58,812 bases of DNA. It comes from Chloroflexota bacterium. Lineage in GTDB: Bacteria; Chloroflexota; Dehalococcoidia; Lucifugimonadales; UBA3495. Position numbers and translations under genes: made by a program. A model generated the notes under the pieces. The model had not been told where the DNA came from. It saw only the letters and a program-made list of their open reading frames with translations, and made no database searches. The DNA is taken from assembly GCA_002721995.1 (NCBI GenBank), contig PBMF01000005.1:34767-93578 (forward strand). Reading direction: 5' to 3'. Positions 1-8,080 of this stretch are shown one piece after another (within the stretch, counting starts at the first letter, position 1; the number at the start of each line of letters is the position of its first letter).

Positions 1-422
1 CGTCCGCCGATGCTGGAACTCAGGGCGTGAATCAAAGGACGGAAGTCCACCCGTCCCTCGGCCCCAAAGGTCACGACCATGCGTGAGCGGTCAAAGGCAT
101 AGTGGGCATCCACCACCTTCATGGGTATGTCCAGTTCCCAAACCTTTTTCCGGGCTAGCTTGAAAGTGTCTTGTTCCGAGGACCGGTTTTCCTGAAGACG
201 GCCCAGATCCTTGGCAGTGGCCTTGCGGAGGACCTTGGTGGTCGGCTTCTCTTCCGGTTGGCAAGCCACCATCTCGGTGGCTTCACGTCAGACCCAGCCA
301 ATCTCCTGGCCCTTCTCCATTCGCAACACAACCCAGGAGTTGACCGGCAGGGAATGATCACCGGCGATCATGTAGTTCACCGGGTCGTTATTGCGCCATC
401 GCACGCCAACTACTTGGGTCAT
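1..422 (-). pseudogene. PSP1-domain (YaaT/RicT-like) protein with an in-frame TGA; 3' end outside window
   Basis: The reading frame starts at an ATG (420-422) that overlaps the holB stop as ATGA, so it is translationally coupled to holB. The first 44 codons read as the start of a PSP1 protein (MTQVVGVRWR...GQEIGWV). Codon 45 is TGA (288-290). In the same frame beyond it, the family's conserved core continues: VLRKATAKDL, then IPMKVVDAHYAFDRSRMVV, then AEGRVDFRPL. PSP1 proteins (YaaT/RicT in Bacillus) are known neighbours of holB and act in RNA maturation or sporulation complexes. A single base change (for example CGA to TGA) would explain the break. It could be a recent nonsense mutation, a sequencing error or readthrough. 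The family assignment is firm; the functional state is unknown. Confidence 0.75.
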
Positions 423-1438
423 ACCTGGCCTGCTTCGATGGGTAGGTTTAGCATCAATACTTCCATCGCCAGCCTGGGGCTGACGTTACTGTCAAGGTTG
501 GACAATGTCTGTGTCAGATCATTTATGAATCGTACGATCTGCGCAGTGTTCAGGCTTGAAGCCTGTCTGCGCAGGGAATCGGCATGGTCGGCGTTCTGGA
601 GGAATTCCTCCGCGCCCTCTTTTATCAGGAGCAGGTCCCGCCACCAACGAAGCCAGAGGGCCAGGAGGGCCTTGGCGGCATCACGGTCGCTGCCGAATAA
701 TGACGCCACTTCATTGGCGTAGGTGAACCGCGTTTCCAGCCCTGCGTCCAGGGCTTCCCTCATTTTTTCCAGGTCGGCCTGCCTCTGTTCCAGTATCTGG
801 GAGTCGTCCAGGGCATTGATCGCCCAGCCCAGACACCCGCGGGAAAGACGGAACAAATGCTCCGCTTCCTCGTTGGTTACCTGGCGCTCGGTTACCAACC
901 GCTCAACCATATTGTCCTTGGACATGGGCGTCAGGGTCAATGACTGACACCGTGAGCGAATGGTTGCCAGCACCGCGCTTTCATTGGCCGTAAGCAACAG
1001 GAACATGACCTGCGGCGGCGGCTCTTCCAACATTTTTAGCAGCGCGTTGGCCGCGTCTTCCGTCAAGGACTCGGCGCCGTCAACGATCACCACACTCGTG
1101 GCCCCCTCAAAGGGGTTGAGGCTGACCCGGCGCAGCACCTCATGGACATCAACGATACCGATGGCGAACCGGGCAGACCGGGCATTCTCACCTTCGCCAG
1201 GGATGAGGACCCTGATATCGGCATGGTGTCCCTGGACGATCCGCGTGCACTGGGTGCACGAACCACAGGGGACCCCAGGGCCTTCTAGACAATTTACGGC
1301 CTGGGCGAGGTTAATAGCAAGAGACATCTTGCCGACCTGAGGGGGGCCGACCAATAGATAGGCGTGGGACTGCCGTCCCTGACGCAGGCCGGGCTCCAAT
1401 TGCCGTAGAAGATGGTCCTGGCCGTAGGTTGTCCACAT
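419..1438 (-). CDS. holB: DNA polymerase III delta' subunit
   Basis: 339 aa, a clamp-loader subunit of the replicative polymerase. An N-terminal AAA+ fold carries a Walker A-like loop (GPPQVGKMS, about residues 32-40). A four-cysteine zinc module follows around residues 50-65 (C-L-E-G-P-G-V-P-C-G-S-C-T-Q-C). Next come a Walker B-like VVIVDGAESL and the SRC motif (IRSRCQSL) typical of clamp-loader subunits. Length is normal for the family. It lies 19 bp downstream of lysA and overlaps the PSP1 gene by 4 bp, the holB-yaaT arrangement known from other bacteria. DnaX also has the SRC motif, but the short C-terminal part and the PSP1 neighbour favour HolB. Confidence 0.9.
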   Translation of the reverse strand: MWTTYGQDHLLRQLEPGLRQGRQSHAYLLVGPPQVGKMSLAINLAQAVNCLEGPGVPCGSCTQCTRIVQGHHADIRVLIPGEGENARSARFAIGIVDVHEVLRRVSLNPFEGATSVVIVDGAESLTEDAANALLKMLEEPPPQVMFLLLTANESAVLATIRSRCQSLTLTPMSKDNMVERLVTERQVTNEEAEHLFRLSRGCLGWAINALDDSQILEQRQADLEKMREALDAGLETRFTYANEVASLFGSDRDAAKALLALWLRWWRDLLLIKEGAEEFLQNADHADSLRRQASSLNTAQIVRFINDLTQTLSNLDSNVSPRLAMEVLMLNLPIEAGQV

Positions 1439-1457
1439 AGGCTTTTAACCGGCCCGT

Positions 1458-2765
1458 TTAGACCACGTCGCAGTGCATCAGGTCTTGGTAGCTCTCACGC
1501 CTGCGGATCAGGCGGCTTTTCCCGTCTTTCACCAGCACCATGGGCGGCCGTGGGTTCATGTTGTAATTGCTGGCCATGGAGGGGCAGTAGGCGCCGGCGG
1601 CGGGTATGGCCAACAGGTCTCCCGACTCCAGGCTGGGAAGCATTATATCCGAGGCCAATAGATCGCCCGACTCGCAGTATTTACCTGCAATAGTAACTTT
1701 CTCGCCGGGCTCCTGATTGGCCTTGGTCGCCGCCACCACTTCGTATTCCGCCTGATAGAGGGCGGGGCGTATGTTGTCGCCCATACCGCCGTCCACGCTG
1801 ACGAACTTGCGCACTCCCGGCACATCTTTTATGGCTCCGATACGGTAGAGGGCCACTCCGGCAGGACCGATGATGGCCCGTCCCGGCTCGATGACCAGGG
1901 AGGGCGGTTCCATTCCCAACTCCTGGCAGGTGGCGGTCATGGTGGAAACGATGGTCTCGGCATAGTCGGAGACCGGAGGCGGTTCCTGGTCGCGGGTATA
2001 GCCGATGGCGAAACCACCGCCGGGGCTGAACCTGGTCATCTCCAGGCCTTCCTCCCGGAACTCGGCGGCGAACTTCAGCACCAGTTCGGTGGCCACCCGG
2101 TACGGCTCCAGCTCGAAGATGGGCGACCCCAGGTGGAAGTGCAGGCCGCGCAGGTTCAGGTTCTCAGCCGCCAGCCCCATGCGTACGGCCTCGGCGGCGT
2201 GACCGGTCTGAATCGAAAACCCGAATTTGGAATCCAAGACCCCGGTGGTTGTGTAGACGTGGGTGTGCGGGTCCACTCCAGGGGACACGCGGATGAGGAT
2301 GTCCTGGGTCTTGCCGGCCTCTCTCGCCAACTGGTCCAGGAGACGTAGCTCGTGGAAACTGTCCACCACCACCCAGCCGATGGAGTTGTTCAGCGCCTCG
2401 GACAGTTCTTGGGGGGTCTTGTTGTTGCCGTGGAAGTAAATCTCGCCGGTGGAGACCTCAGACGCGATGAGAGTGGCCAACTCTCCGCCGGACACCACGT
2501 CGAAACCCATGCCCTCTTCCTGGAAGATGCGGGCCAGGGCCGGGTTGATGTAGGCCTTGCTGGCGTAGCTGACGTTGGTGTTGGGATAGAGCTTGCGGAA
2601 CTCGTCGATGAAGCTGCGGCAGCGGGCGCGGAGAGTCTCCTCGTCCAGAACGTAGACCGGAGTGCCGTATTCGTCTGCCAGGTCGGAGGCCGAACATCCG
2701 CCGATGGACAGTTCGCCTTTGGAATCAATCTGAGCGGTGTCGGGAAATACGCTCTGTGGAAACAT
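1458..2765 (-). CDS. lysA: Diaminopimelate decarboxylase
   Basis: 435 aa, a fold-type III PLP enzyme that decarboxylates meso-diaminopimelate to L-lysine, the last step of lysine synthesis. The PLP lysine sits in SYASKAYINP (about residue 70). The glycine-rich phosphate-binding segment SPGGGFAIGY is present, as is the C-terminal substrate/active-site motif GKYCESGDLLA. The C-terminal beta domain ends with YNMNPRPPMVLV. Length is typical. The ATG is preceded by a GAGGA ribosome site. A TTGCGG-17-TATTAT promoter lies about 60 bp upstream. holB follows after 19 bp, so they are probably co-transcribed. Confidence 0.95.
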   Translation of the reverse strand: MFPQSVFPDTAQIDSKGELSIGGCSASDLADEYGTPVYVLDEETLRARCRSFIDEFRKLYPNTNVSYASKAYINPALARIFQEEGMGFDVVSGGELATLIASEVSTGEIYFHGNNKTPQELSEALNNSIGWVVVDSFHELRLLDQLAREAGKTQDILIRVSPGVDPHTHVYTTTGVLDSKFGFSIQTGHAAEAVRMGLAAENLNLRGLHFHLGSPIFELEPYRVATELVLKFAAEFREEGLEMTRFSPGGGFAIGYTRDQEPPPVSDYAETIVSTMTATCQELGMEPPSLVIEPGRAIIGPAGVALYRIGAIKDVPGVRKFVSVDGGMGDNIRPALYQAEYEVVAATKANQEPGEKVTIAGKYCESGDLLASDIMLPSLESGDLLAIPAAGAYCPSMASNYNMNPRPPMVLVKDGKSRLIRRRESYQDLMHCDVV

Positions 2766-2825
2766 GGTTATCCTCTAAGACGTGCATTCGAGCCTGCCGA
2801 GGGGGTTGCGTCAGGCCCGTTAGGA

Positions 2826-2854
2826 ATAATAGGGCCAGGCTGGTATTTCCGCAA
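2826..2854 (-). promoter_or_regulatory. Predicted sigma-70-type promoter of lysA
   Basis: Read on the minus strand: TTGCGG, 17-bp spacer, TATTAT. The expected start is near 2819, giving a leader of about 54 nt before the lysA ATG. It is back to back with the coxS promoter at 2878-2906. Sequence match only. Confidence 0.55.
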
Positions 2855-2877
2855 CTAATCAGGCTCCGCCAGGCACG

Positions 2878-2909
2878 TTGACGGGGTATCTGGCCGAGTA
2901 TATACTCGG
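2878..2909 (+). promoter_or_regulatory. coxSLM promoter with overlapping palindromic operator
   Basis: TTGACG (2878-2883), a 17-bp spacer and TATACT (2901-2906) form a near-consensus promoter about 85 bp before coxS. A perfect 16-bp palindrome, CCGAGTATATACTCGG (2894-2909), covers the 3' end of the spacer and the whole -10 box, the position expected for a repressor operator. A small hairpin (GGGGC-acttcg-GCCCC) follows in the leader at about 2907-2922. The regulator is not identified. Confidence 0.65.
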
Positions 2910-2988
2910 GGCACTTCGGCCCCTGAGCCTATTTTACGCCTGAGAAACCCGGTTTTCGCCGCCCCATCCAATACGCAAGGGAGCTACC

Positions 2989-3453
2989 GTGAATATCAAG
3001 CTAACCGTGAACGGGACAGCCCACGAAAGGGAAGTGGACTCACGTAGATTGCTGGTCCATTTCTTGCGGGAAGACCTGGGACTTACCGGGACCAAGATTG
3101 GCTGCGACACCAGCCAGTGCGGTTCCTGCGTCATCAAATTGGATGGCGTTACCGTCAAGTCCTGCACCTGTCTGGCCGTGCAGGCTGACGGCAGCCAGAT
3201 TGTTACCATCGAAGGTCTGGCCCCCAAAGGCGAACTCGATCCCATGCAGGAAGCGTTTTGGGAGAAACACGGGCTTCAGTGTGGTTATTGCACCGCCGGC
3301 ATGATCATGGCGGCCACAGAGTTGATCGAAAAGAACCCTGACCCTTCGCCCGAAGAGGTCCGCGAAGGGTTGAAGGGCAATATCTGCCGTTGCACCGGGT
3401 ACCACAACATCGTGAAAGCAGTCCTGGCGGCTGTGGAAGCCAAGAGGAGTTAA
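2989..3453 (+). CDS. coxS: CO dehydrogenase/xanthine dehydrogenase-family 2Fe-2S small subunit
   Basis: 154 aa, the electron-transfer subunit of a molybdenum hydroxylase. The N-terminal ferredoxin-type cluster ligands are in GCDTSQCGSCVIKLDG...SC (about residues 42-62). The C-terminal four-helix [2Fe-2S] domain shows HGLQCGYCTAGMIM and GNICRCTGYHNIVKAV. Translation starts at GTG with an AAGGGAG ribosome site just upstream; no ATG fits. It passes electrons from the molybdopterin site of CoxL to the FAD of CoxM. It is the first gene of a tight S-L-M operon (3 bp to coxL). The substrate cannot be read from this subunit. Confidence 0.92.
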   Translation: MNIKLTVNGTAHEREVDSRRLLVHFLREDLGLTGTKIGCDTSQCGSCVIKLDGVTVKSCTCLAVQADGSQIVTIEGLAPKGELDPMQEAFWEKHGLQCGYCTAGMIMAATELIEKNPDPSPEEVREGLKGNICRCTGYHNIVKAVLAAVEAKRS

Positions 3454-3456
3454 GCC

Positions 3457-5808
3457 ATGACGACAAGAATATTTGGCTCCGGAATCCGCCGCCGCGAAGA
3501 CCCACGGCTGATCACCGGCGGAGCGTCCTACACCGACGACATCCAACTGCCGGGAATGCTGTTCGCGGCCATGCTCCGCAGCCCCCACGCCCACGCGAAT
3601 ATCAACAGCATAGACACCAGCGCCGCCGCCGCAGCGCCCGGAGTCGTGGCGGTCTATACCGGCGCCGATACCGACGGCGTGCTGAACCCGATTCCCTGCG
3701 CCTGGATTCCCCCGGACTCCGACGTTAAGGCCGTGGCCCACCCGGCCCTGGCCAAGGACGTGGTCCGTTATCAGGGCGACGCGGTGGCCGTGGTGGTGGC
3801 CGAGAGCGGCTACCAGGCCGAAGACGCTCTGGAATTGATCGACGTCGATTACGGCATCCTGCCGGCGGTGGTCAGCCCCGAGGCTGCCATGCAGCCCGGC
3901 GCTCCCCAGCTTCACGAAGACGCTCCCAACAACCAGGCGTTCCACTGGGTGGCCGCCGGCGGCGATACCGATGCCGCCTTTGCCGCCGCCGAGGTAATCG
4001 TCAAAGACACCATCCTCCAACAGCGGATGATCCCCAACGCGATGGAGCCCCGTTCCGCCGTGGCAAGTTGGGCGGAAGCCATGGGGGAGTTGACCCTGTG
4101 GAGCACCAGCCAGAACCCCCATATCTGCCGGTTCTTGGCATCCCTGGTCACCGGCATCGCCGAACACAAGATACGCGTGATCGCTACCGAGGTCGGCGGT
4201 GGGTTTGGCAGCAAGATTCCGATGTACGCTGACGAGATGATCGCCACATACTGCTCCATGCAACTTGGGCGCCCTGTAAAGTGGACCGCCACCCGGTCCG
4301 AAGGTTATCAAGCGACCATCCACGGCCGTGACCATGTCGAGCACGTGGAGATGGCTGCCACCCGGGAAGGCAAGATCACCGGCATTCGCAGCGTCGTCTA
4401 CGCCGGGATGGGCGCCTATCTGTCCACGGCCGGCCCCGGCGTTCCCACCATCCTCCACGGCCTGATGTACTGCGGCCCCTACGACATCGGCGCGACCAGG
4501 GCCGACGTGTACGGCGTGTTCAACAACGCCACCCCGGTGGACGCCTACCGCGGCGCGGGACGCCCAGAAGCCACCTTCCTGGTTGAGCGCCTGGTCGACC
4601 TGCTGGCCGCCGAATTGGCCATCGACCCGGTGGAACTCAGGCGCAAGAACCTGATCTCCAAATTTGAAGATGGCCACGACGTCGCCACCGGCCTCACCTA
4701 TGACAGCGGTGATTACGAAGGCATCCTGAACAAGGTGCTGGGTCATGTGGACTACCAGGCCCTGCGTCAGGAACAGGCCCACATGCGGGAACACGGCGCC
4801 TACATGGGCATCGGCGTTTCCTGCTACTCCGAGATCTGCGGCCTGGGTCCCTCCCAGGTTGCCGGCGCCGTCGGGTTCGGCGGCGGGCTGTGGGAGAGCG
4901 CCATCGTGCGCTTCCATCCCACTGGTAAAGTAAACGTCTTCTCAGGCATATCGCCCCACGGACAGGGTGAGGAAACCACCTTTGCCCAGATCGTCTCCGA
5001 CGAATTGGGCGTGGACGTGGATGATGTAACCATCGTTCATGGCGACACCTCCAATACTCCCATGGGCTGGGGGACCTACGGCAGCCGTACCACCGCGGTG
5101 GGCGCCGCCGCCATGGTGCTCGCAGCCCGTAAGGTTAAGGAGAAGGCCCGTCTTCTGGCGGCCCACCTGCTGGAAGCCGCGGAGGCGGACGTCGAGTACG
5201 AAGACGGCAAGTTCTTCGTCAAGGGCTCCCCAGACCAGAGCAAGACCATTCAGGAGATGGCCACCATGGCCAACGTCGCCTGGAACATGCCCGAGGGTAT
5301 GGAACCCGGCCTGGAGGCCTCGGCCTTTTACGACCCGCCCAACTTCGTGTATCCCTTCGGCGCCCACGTGGCTGTTGTCCACGTGGACCCCGACAATGGA
5401 CACATCGAGGTCAAGCGCTACGTGGCCGGCGACGACTGCGGTCCCCAGATCAACCCCATGATCGTCGAGGGCCAGGTCCACGGCGGCGTGGTCCAGGGTG
5501 CGGGCCAGGTGCTGTGGGAAGGGGCGGTCTACGACGACAATGGGCAGCTTCTGACCGGCTCCATGACCGACTACGCACTGCCCAGGGCCCACATGTTCCC
5601 TGACATCGAGACCCTGAGCACCGTGACCCCGTCGCCCCATAACCCGTTGGGCGTCAAGGGAGTCGGTGAGACGGGGGCCATCGCCTCCACCGCCACCGTC
5701 TATAACGCGGTGATGGACGCTCTGAGGCCCCTGGGTGTCACCGGCATCGACATGCCGATCACGCCCGAAAAGGTCTGGCAGGCCATCCGCCAAGCGCAGG
5801 GGAGTTAA
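3457..5808 (+). CDS. coxL: Form II CoxL-type molybdenum-binding large subunit
   Basis: 783 aa, the catalytic subunit of a CO dehydrogenase/xanthine dehydrogenase-family enzyme. The N-terminal RREDPRLITGGASYTDDI is typical, as is the molybdopterin loop TEVGGGFGSK (about residue 248). The active-site loop reads AYRGAGR (about residues 362-368). That is the form II signature; true aerobic CO dehydrogenases (form I) carry AYXCSFR. The C-terminal GVKGVGETGAI is the usual glutamate-containing loop. Form II enzymes oxidise varied N-heterocycles, aldehydes or other compounds and mostly have unknown substrates, so CO oxidation should not be assumed. Maturation genes (coxD/E/F/G) are absent from the window. 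Confidence 0.92.
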   Translation: MTTRIFGSGIRRREDPRLITGGASYTDDIQLPGMLFAAMLRSPHAHANINSIDTSAAAAAPGVVAVYTGADTDGVLNPIPCAWIPPDSDVKAVAHPALAKDVVRYQGDAVAVVVAESGYQAEDALELIDVDYGILPAVVSPEAAMQPGAPQLHEDAPNNQAFHWVAAGGDTDAAFAAAEVIVKDTILQQRMIPNAMEPRSAVASWAEAMGELTLWSTSQNPHICRFLASLVTGIAEHKIRVIATEVGGGFGSKIPMYADEMIATYCSMQLGRPVKWTATRSEGYQATIHGRDHVEHVEMAATREGKITGIRSVVYAGMGAYLSTAGPGVPTILHGLMYCGPYDIGATRADVYGVFNNATPVDAYRGAGRPEATFLVERLVDLLAAELAIDPVELRRKNLISKFEDGHDVATGLTYDSGDYEGILNKVLGHVDYQALRQEQAHMREHGAYMGIGVSCYSEICGLGPSQVAGAVGFGGGLWESAIVRFHPTGKVNVFSGISPHGQGEETTFAQIVSDELGVDVDDVTIVHGDTSNTPMGWGTYGSRTTAVGAAAMVLAARKVKEKARLLAAHLLEAAEADVEYEDGKFFVKGSPDQSKTIQEMATMANVAWNMPEGMEPGLEASAFYDPPNFVYPFGAHVAVVHVDPDNGHIEVKRYVAGDDCGPQINPMIVEGQVHGGVVQGAGQVLWEGAVYDDNGQLLTGSMTDYALPRAHMFPDIETLSTVTPSPHNPLGVKGVGETGAIASTATVYNAVMDALRPLGVTGIDMPITPEKVWQAIRQAQGS

Positions 5809-5811
5809 CCA

Positions 5812-6696
5812 ATGTTCGCAACAGAATTTGAATATAAAAAGGCCGGTTCAGTTTCCGAGGCCATCCAGCTTTTGAACAGCGAGTCGGACGCCAAATTGAT
5901 GGCCGGCGGGCACAGTCTGCTTCCCCTGATGAAGCTGAGGCTGGCCCGGCCCGGCACGATCATCGACATCGGCGGTATAGATGAAATGCGGGGCATATCC
6001 GTGGAGAACGACATTCTCCGCATCGGCGCCCTGACCACCCACGCCGAGATTGCCGAGTCCCACCTGGTGAAAGACGCTTCGGGCGTGCTGTGGGAAACGG
6101 CCTACGGCATCGGCGACCCACAGGTTAGGAACCGGGGGACCATCGGCGGCAACGTCGCCCATGCCGATCCGGCCTCGGACCTGCCCACGGTGCTGACGTT
6201 GATGGATGCCAAGTTCACCATCCAGGGCCGTGGCGGGATTGTCAGCCGGGGTTCACGCACTGTGCCAGCCGACGAGTTCTTTACCGGCGCGTTCAGCACC
6301 GCGCTGGAGCCAGGGGAGATACTCACTTCCATTGAGATGCCCGTGCTAAGCGCCAACCAGAAGTCTGAGTACGCCAAGATGGCCCACCCGGCCACGTCCT
6401 TCGCGGTCGTGGGCGCGGGGGTGGTGGTCACCTTGGACGGCAACATGTGCACCGCGGCCCGGGTGGCGGTGGGCGGTCTCACGCCCAAACCCACCCGTTC
6501 CCCGGCGGCCGAGCAGGCTCTGGTGGGGAAGGAACTCAACGCCGAGAATATCGCCGCCGCCACAGCACGGGTGGACGGCGACCTGGGCTCGGATATCATC
6601 GGGGACGTGTTCGCTTCCGCCGAATACCGCCGGGCCATGGCGGCCATCGAGTTGAAGCACGCCGTCTTCCACGCCACGGGCTTGGCCCACCACTAG
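5812..6696 (+). CDS. coxM: CO dehydrogenase/xanthine dehydrogenase-family FAD-binding medium subunit
   Basis: 294 aa. Both FAD-contact motifs of the family are present: AGGHSLLPLMK (about residues 31-41) and TIGGNVAHADPASDLPTV (about residues 106-123). The C-terminal half is the CO dehydrogenase flavoprotein C-terminal domain (VAVGGLTPKPTR). It takes electrons from the CoxS clusters and passes them to an acceptor. It starts 3 bp after coxL and completes the three-subunit enzyme. A palindromic repeat begins 20 bp after its stop codon. Confidence 0.92.
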   Translation: MFATEFEYKKAGSVSEAIQLLNSESDAKLMAGGHSLLPLMKLRLARPGTIIDIGGIDEMRGISVENDILRIGALTTHAEIAESHLVKDASGVLWETAYGIGDPQVRNRGTIGGNVAHADPASDLPTVLTLMDAKFTIQGRGGIVSRGSRTVPADEFFTGAFSTALEPGEILTSIEMPVLSANQKSEYAKMAHPATSFAVVGAGVVVTLDGNMCTAARVAVGGLTPKPTRSPAAEQALVGKELNAENIAAATARVDGDLGSDIIGDVFASAEYRRAMAAIELKHAVFHATGLAHH

Positions 6697-6716
6697 GCCG
6701 ATTTCCGCGATCAACC

Positions 6717-6745
6717 GTAGGGGCGGGTTTCTAACCCGCCCCTGC
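6717..6745. repeat. Dispersed palindromic repeat A, copy 1
   Basis: An 11-bp perfect stem (AGGGGCGGGTT/AACCCGCCCCT) with a 3-nt loop, 20 bp after the coxM stop. It may act as a transcript-end structure. Related copies lie at 6840, 7051 and 21161. Confidence 0.85.
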
Positions 6746-6839
6746 TGCCCTGGAAGCATTTCCCTGGCCCCTAGACCGTTTGGCGCCCTTTACCTCCCTG
6801 AATCGTATTCCCCGTCCATAAACGTTATTGTTGGGCGCC

Positions 6840-6866
6840 GTGGGCGGGTTGGAAACCCGCCCCTAC
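6840..6866. repeat. Dispersed palindromic repeat A, copy 2
   Basis: GGGCGGGTT-GGA-AACCCGCCC followed by CTAC. Identical in its first 20 nt to the copies at 7051 and 21163. Flanking DNA is unrelated, so the palindrome itself is the conserved unit. Confidence 0.85.
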
Positions 6867-7050
6867 GTATCTTGTGGCGCCTATCTGCCTGGTCTGGACC
6901 TTCTCCCACAATGGCCCGCCTCTGCGGTCGTCAGGTGGCGTTTGCCAACCTGCCCTGCTGCGCTGGAACCATCCCACTGGCAACCTGACAGTCTGGCATG
7001 TGGGCCTTAAGCAACCGTTCTCCCCGTGCGAAATGTCATGGTTGGGTGAT

Positions 7051-7077
7051 GTGGGCGGGTTGGAAACCCGCTCCTAC
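7051..7077. repeat. Dispersed palindromic repeat A, copy 3
   Basis: Same unit as copy 2 with one mismatch in the right arm (CCCGCTCC instead of CCCGCCCC), about 120 bp before surE. Confidence 0.8.
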
Positions 7078-7195
7078 GGGTTTGGTGTATCTGTGACGCC
7101 CCTCTTTTGTGTTTGGATTTTGCGGCTGGGAAGATATTGGGCGTTGCCTGATATCAAAACCTGCGTGAACGCGCGTCTCAGGCAAAGCAGGATAC

Positions 7196-8005
7196 ATGAA
7201 GATACTGGTCATAAATGACGACGGAATCAACGCGCCGGGCATCTGGGCAGCCGCCCGTGCCCTGCGGCAGGTTGGTGAAGTAGTGGTGGTCGCCCCCGAC
7301 CGGCAGCAGAGCGGCGTCGGCGCTAGCCTGACCCTCCACAGTCCAGTCAAAGCCGGTGAATGGACGGTGTCACCGGAGTTCCAGAATCAGGAAGACGGCC
7401 TCCATCCAGTGAGGGCCTTCACAGTGGAAGGCACCCCCGGCGATAGCTGCATACTGGCCTTGGAGACGCTGGTCAAAGACGTGGACCTGGTGGTCTCGGG
7501 CGTGAACGCCGGTTCCAACGTGGGCTGGGATGTAATGGTCTCGGGCACGGTGGGCGGTGCGGTGCAGAGCTTCGTGCGGGGAATCAACACCATCGCCATC
7601 TCGGTGGCGGCGGTGACCAATACCAAGTACGACATCGCCGAAAAGATACTTAAGCCACTGGCCGAAAAGTTCAAGGACTATGACGGTGAGACGTTGTTCC
7701 TGAACGTCAACATCCCCAAGATTGAGATGCACCAGGTGGCGGGAGTCAAGGTGACCAAACTGGGCCGGCGGTCCTGGGGTGAGAACGTCCGGGCGGAGAA
7801 CGTGGGGCCGGAGAAGCGGTATTGGATATCCCGTAACCGCTCGATCACCGACACCCCGGCGGCCGACAGCGACATCGCCGCCATCAAGAACAACTGCATC
7901 TCCATCACGCCCATGCACATCGGCTTGGGCAACGATGCTGCCATGCCGGATGTGGAGTCGCTGTTGGGCGAGATTCCCCAGCAGATGCTGGACCGGCCCG
8001 ACTAA
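7196..8005 (+). CDS. surE: 5'/3'-nucleotidase SurE
   Basis: 269 aa, a survival protein that dephosphorylates nucleoside 5'- and 3'-monophosphates with a divalent metal. The metal-binding start ILVINDDGINAPG supplies the two aspartates. VVAPDRQQSGVGASLTL and LVVSGVNAGSNVG supply the conserved Ser and Asn ligands. Length is normal. It starts at ATG with GCAGGA upstream and stands alone. A strong bidirectional terminator follows 20 bp after the stop and separates it from the convergent nitrile hydratase-like operon. Confidence 0.93.
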   Translation: MKILVINDDGINAPGIWAAARALRQVGEVVVVAPDRQQSGVGASLTLHSPVKAGEWTVSPEFQNQEDGLHPVRAFTVEGTPGDSCILALETLVKDVDLVVSGVNAGSNVGWDVMVSGTVGGAVQSFVRGINTIAISVAAVTNTKYDIAEKILKPLAEKFKDYDGETLFLNVNIPKIEMHQVAGVKVTKLGRRSWGENVRAENVGPEKRYWISRNRSITDTPAADSDIAAIKNNCISITPMHIGLGNDAAMPDVESLLGEIPQQMLDRPD

Positions 8006-8024
8006 ATCCTGGCACATGAAACGA

Positions 8025-8066
8025 AAAAGCCCCGGCCCGATTCATCGGGCCGGGGCTTTTGTTTTT
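8025..8066. terminator. Bidirectional rho-independent terminator after surE and the nitrile hydratase operon
   Basis: A 16-bp perfect stem (AAAAGCCCCGGCCCGA and its complement) with a TTCA loop. A T-rich tail lies on the plus side and an A-run on the other, so it can stop transcripts from both convergent units. Confidence 0.9.
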
Positions 8067-8080
8067 CCGGGGGGGTTGGG

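Larger units (their letters stand above)
6697..7195. other. Non-coding interval between coxM and surE with three palindromic repeat copies
   Basis: About 500 bp without a convincing gene. Its main content is three copies of a GGGCGGGTT/AACCCGCCC palindrome (6717-6745, 6840-6866, 7051-7077). Short open frames here (such as 6874-7218) run through the repeats and have no family features. No clear promoter for surE was found. Confidence 0.7.

Noticed and set aside
288-290. In-frame TGA in the PSP1 gene as a selenocysteine codon
   Set aside because: The site is not a catalytic or cysteine position in PSP1 proteins and no SECIS-like hairpin is evident; a nonsense change or error is simpler.
3040-4917. 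A 625-codon open frame on the minus strand across coxS and coxL
   Set aside because: It is antisense to two well-conserved genes, has the Gly/His/Val-rich composition of a high-GC shadow frame, and shows no family motif.
3457-5808. Aerobic carbon monoxide dehydrogenase activity for the first cox operon
   Set aside because: The active-site loop is AYRGAGR (form II), not the AYXCSFR of true CO dehydrogenases.
6717-7077. A small CRISPR array
   Set aside because: Copies are palindromes at irregular spacing (about 95 and 185 bp between copies) with no uniform spacers and no cas genes.
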